The translations under genes were made by a program, and so were the position numbers. Below are positions 7,691 through 10,000 of a DNA stretch of 10,000 bases, piece after piece. The notes beneath the pieces were generated by a model. That model was given only the letters and a program-made list of their open reading frames with translations. It did no database searches and was not told the origin of the DNA. Each line of letters begins with the position of its first letter. The stretch's first letter is position 1. The DNA lies in contig JAWQFJ010028709.1 in the NCBI GenBank assembly GCA_034096865.1, forward strand, positions 1 through 10,000. Direction: 5' to 3'. This DNA comes from Theodoxus fluviatilis. Lineage: Eukaryota; Mollusca; Gastropoda; Cycloneritida; Neritidae.

Positions 7691-8974
7691 GTACTCACGT
7701 TCCCCAGGGCGTACCAGAGGTCATCACGGGAGGCAACACCGTAGGCTTTAGTGACGTAGTACTCACGTTCCCCAGGGCGTACCAGAGGTCATCACGGGAG
7801 GCAACACCGTAGGCTTTAGTGACGTAGTACTCACGTTCCCCAGGGCGTACCAGAGGTCATCACGGGAGGCAACACCGTAGGCTTTAGTGACGTAGTACTC
7901 ACGTTTCCCAGGGCGTACCAGAGGTCATCACGGGAGGCAACACCGTAGGCTTTAGTGACGTAGTACTCACGTTTCCCAGGGCGTACCAGAGGTCATCACG
8001 GGAGGCAACACCGTAGGCTTTAGTGACGTAGTACTCACGTTCCCCAGGGCGTACCAGAGGTCATCACGGGAGGCAACACCGTAGGCTTTAGTGACGTAGT
8101 ACTCACGTTCCCCAGGGCGTACCAGAGGTCATCACGGGAGGCAACACCGTAGGCTTTAGTGACGTAGTACTCACGTTCCCCAGGGCGTACCAGAGGTCAT
8201 CACGGGAGGCAACACCGTAGGCTTTAGTGACGTAGTACTCACGTTTCCCAGGGCGTACCAGAGGTCATCACGGGAGGCAACACCGTAGGCTTTAGTGACG
8301 TGGTACTCACGTTTCCCAGGGCGTACCAGAGGTCATCACGGGAGGCAACACCGTAGGCTTTAGTGACGTAGTACTCACGTTCCCCAGGGCGTACCAGAGG
8401 TCATCACGGGAGGCAACACCGTAGGCTTTAGTGACGTAGTACTCACGTTCCCCAGGGCGTACCAGAGGTCATCACGGGAGGCAACACCGTAGGCTTTAGT
8501 GACGTAGTACTCACGTTTCCCAGGGCGTACCAGAGGTCATCACGGGAGGCAACACCGTAGGCTTTAGTGACGTAGTACTCACGTTTCCCAGGGCGTACCA
8601 GAGGTCATCACGGGAGGCAACACCGTAGGCTTTAGTGACGTAGTACTCACGTTCCCCAGGGCGTACCAGAGGTCATCACGGGAGGCAACACCGTAGGCTT
8701 TAGTGACGTAGTACTCACGTTCCCCAGGGCGTACCAGAGGTCATCACGGGAGGCAACACCGTAGGCTTTAGTGACGTAGTACTCACGTTTCCCAGGGCGT
8801 ACCAGAGGTCATCACGGGAGGCAACACCGTAGGCTTTAGTGACGTAGTACTCACGTTTCCCAGGGCGTACCAGAGGTCATCACGGGAGGCAACACCGTAG
8901 GCTTTAGTGACGTAGTACTCACGTTTCCCAGGGCGTACCAGAGGTCATCACGGGAGGCAACACCGTAGGCTTTA
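7691..8974. repeat. 68-bp tandem array of the 3' part of exon A plus its donor, 19 copies
   Basis: Copies start every 68 bp from 7691 to 8915, 19 in all, and are almost identical. On the gene strand each carries about 52 nt of exon A (from TAAAGCCTACGG to the exon end), the donor GTGAGTAC and an 8-nt linker TACGTCAC. Copy 19 (8915-8974) is the end of the real exon; above it the sequence departs into the unique exon start. The main variable base is TTCCCC versus TTTCCC (GGG or GGA, both Gly, if coding), with one further change at about 8302 (GTGGTACTC). Since 68 is not a multiple of three, reading through the array shifts frame and reaches a stop in the second unit. The near identity suggests recent expansion, homogenisation or collapse/expansion during assembly. 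Confidence 0.97.
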
Positions 8975-8988
8975 GATTTCAGGTAGTC
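8923..8988 (-). CDS. M1 aminopeptidase, internal exon A (partial gene)
   Basis: This 66-nt, 22-codon exon encodes DYLKSKAYGVASRDDLW followed by YALGN. It matches the M1 aminopeptidase pattern YL..(x)Y.NA...DLW near the end of the thermolysin-like domain, which comes just before the segment encoded by exon B. The acceptor is TTGTGTATTGCAG (AG at 8990-8989) and the donor is GGAAAC|GTGAGTAC (GT at 8922-8921). Both boundaries are phase 0, so it joins in frame to the phase-0 start of exon B at 2335. This is the only copy with an acceptor and the first 14 exon bases. The 18 copies below it (7691-8914) carry only the exon's 3' part and donor. Family assignment rests on one short motif plus the link to exon B, so it is strong but not independent. 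Confidence 0.84.
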
Positions 8989-8994
8989 CTGCAA

Positions 8995-10000
8995 TACACA
9001 AGGTATGCAGAGAAGTCTGGTGACTGATAAGCATTTAAATACAGAGACTTGTACAGCGTATGAAGAGACGTCTGGAAACTGACAATCGTTAAAATACAGA
9101 GACTTGTACAGCGTATGAAGAGACGTCTGGAAACTGACAATCGTTAAAATACAGAGACTTTTACCATGTATGAAAAGAAGTCTGGAAACTGAAAATCGTT
9201 ACAACACATATATTTTTACAATGTACTGTATGTAGAGAAGTCTGAAAATTGACAATCGTTAAAATACACAGAATTTTACAGTGTATGAAGAGAAATATGG
9301 AAATCGACAATAATTAAAACATGCAGAGTTTTTTACAATGTATGGAAACAAGTCTGGTAACTGATAACCATTCAAACACAGAGACTTTTACAATGTATGC
9401 AGATAGGTTTGATGACTGATCATCATTGAAACACAGAGACTTTTACAATGTATGCAGATAGGTTTGATGACTGATCATCATTGAAACACAGAGACTTTTA
9501 CAATGTACCGGTATGTAGACAATTCTGGAAACTACAAATCATTCAAACGCAATGACTTTTACAATATATTTAGAGAAGTCTGGTATCTGACAATTATTAA
9601 AATACAGAGGCTGTTTCAAGGTATGAAGAGAAGTTTGGAAACTGACAATCATTAAAACATGAAGACTTTTACAATGTATGTAGAGAAGTTTGGTAGCTGA
9701 CAATCGTCAAAACATATACTTTTACAATGTATATAGATAAATCTGATAGCGGACAATTATTGAAATAGACATACTATTACAATTTATGTAAATAAGTCTG
9801 GTAAATGACAGTTATGAACATACACAGACTTTTACAATGTATGAAGAGAGGTTTTGTAAATAACAATTATTAAAACACACGATTGCAAGGTATGCAGAGA
9901 AACAATCATTAAAATACACAAAATTCAACAATGTATGAAGAGAATTGTGTTATCAATCATTGCAGCACTACGATTTCTACAATGTACGGAGAGAAGTTTG
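8995..10000. repeat. 55-bp tandem array, about 18 diverged copies, running off the window
   Basis: The unit resembles ACAGAGACTTTTACAATGTA, then TGAAGAGAAGTCTGG, then AAACTGACAATCATTAAAAC. Copy spacing is about 55 bp (for example 9061 to 9116). Copies differ by many substitutions and small indels, except for local pairs that are nearly identical (about 9041-9095 with 9096-9150; about 9376-9430 with 9431-9485). The first copy begins roughly 5 bp above the exon A acceptor, so that exon's branch-point and pyrimidine region lies inside the array. On the gene strand each unit contains a TGTCAG...TTTCCAGACTTCTCT stretch that resembles a branch point followed by a pyrimidine tract. The array continues past 10000. 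Confidence 0.92.

Larger units (their letters stand above)
2336..8922 (-). other. Intron between M1 aminopeptidase exons A and B
   Basis: This inferred phase-0 intron of 6,587 nt runs from the GTGAGT donor at 8922 to the GGCAG acceptor ending at 2336. The two exons encode segments that are adjacent in M1 proteins, so no exon is expected between them and none was recognised. It holds a degenerate ~60-bp array, a decayed pogo-like transposon, a 9-bp array, an antisense LINE fragment and 18 extra copies of exon A's 3' end. Transcript data are needed to confirm it, because 19 near-identical donors are available at its 5' end. Confidence 0.75.

Noticed and set aside
7691..8974. CRISPR array
   Set aside because: The 68-bp units are contiguous with no unique spacers, and they match an animal exon and its donor. 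The same holds for the 36-bp and 55-bp arrays.

Overview
The window looks like intronic, repeat-rich DNA from an animal genome. The evidence is GT-AG splice sites, a 5'-truncated LINE with a (ATT)n tail, a decayed pogo-like DNA transposon and about half the window in tandem arrays. A marine invertebrate, possibly a mollusc, is a reasonable guess, but the sequence does not prove it. Most long open frames are by-products of tandem repeats whose unit length is a multiple of three.

The host gene is on the minus strand. Two consecutive exons of an M1-family (gluzincin) aminopeptidase can be read. Exon A (8988 down to 8923, 22 codons) contains DYLKSKAYGVASRDDLW. Exon B (2335 down to 2172, 164 nt) contains DVKGIMDTWTLQKNFPLV. 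Together they cover the end of the catalytic domain and the start of the following beta-sandwich domain. Exon A ends in phase 0 and exon B starts in phase 0, so they join cleanly across a 6,587-bp intron. The zinc-binding exons would lie above 10000 and the C-terminal exons below 1.

The remarkable feature is the setting of these exons. Each is bracketed on both sides by a different tandem array that starts at or within about 20 bp of its splice sites. Below exon B is a 36-bp minisatellite (1181-2177, 28 copies). Its unit is the exon B 5' splice site with the last ~10 exon bases, so CAG|GTAAGC recurs 28 times. Below exon A is a 68-bp array (7691-8974, 19 copies). Its unit is the last ~52 bp of exon A plus its GTGAGT donor. 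Above exon A is a 55-bp array (about 8995-10000 and beyond). Above exon B is a degenerate GGGTTG-rich array (about 2352-3535). Splice sites therefore look like the places where tandem duplication was seeded.

Layout in plus coordinates: 1-1180, downstream intron with two imperfect inverted repeats; 1181-2177, 36-bp array; 2172-2335, exon B; 2352-3535, degenerate array; 3662-5193, decayed pogo-like transposon with a 10-bp repeat and a C18 tract; 5344-5811, 9-bp array; about 6278-7442, plus-strand CR1/L2-like LINE fragment; 7518-7672, probable dispersed-repeat fragment; 7691-8974, 68-bp array; 8923-8988, exon A; 8995-10000, 55-bp array. No rRNA, tRNA, CRISPR array or prokaryote-type operon was seen.
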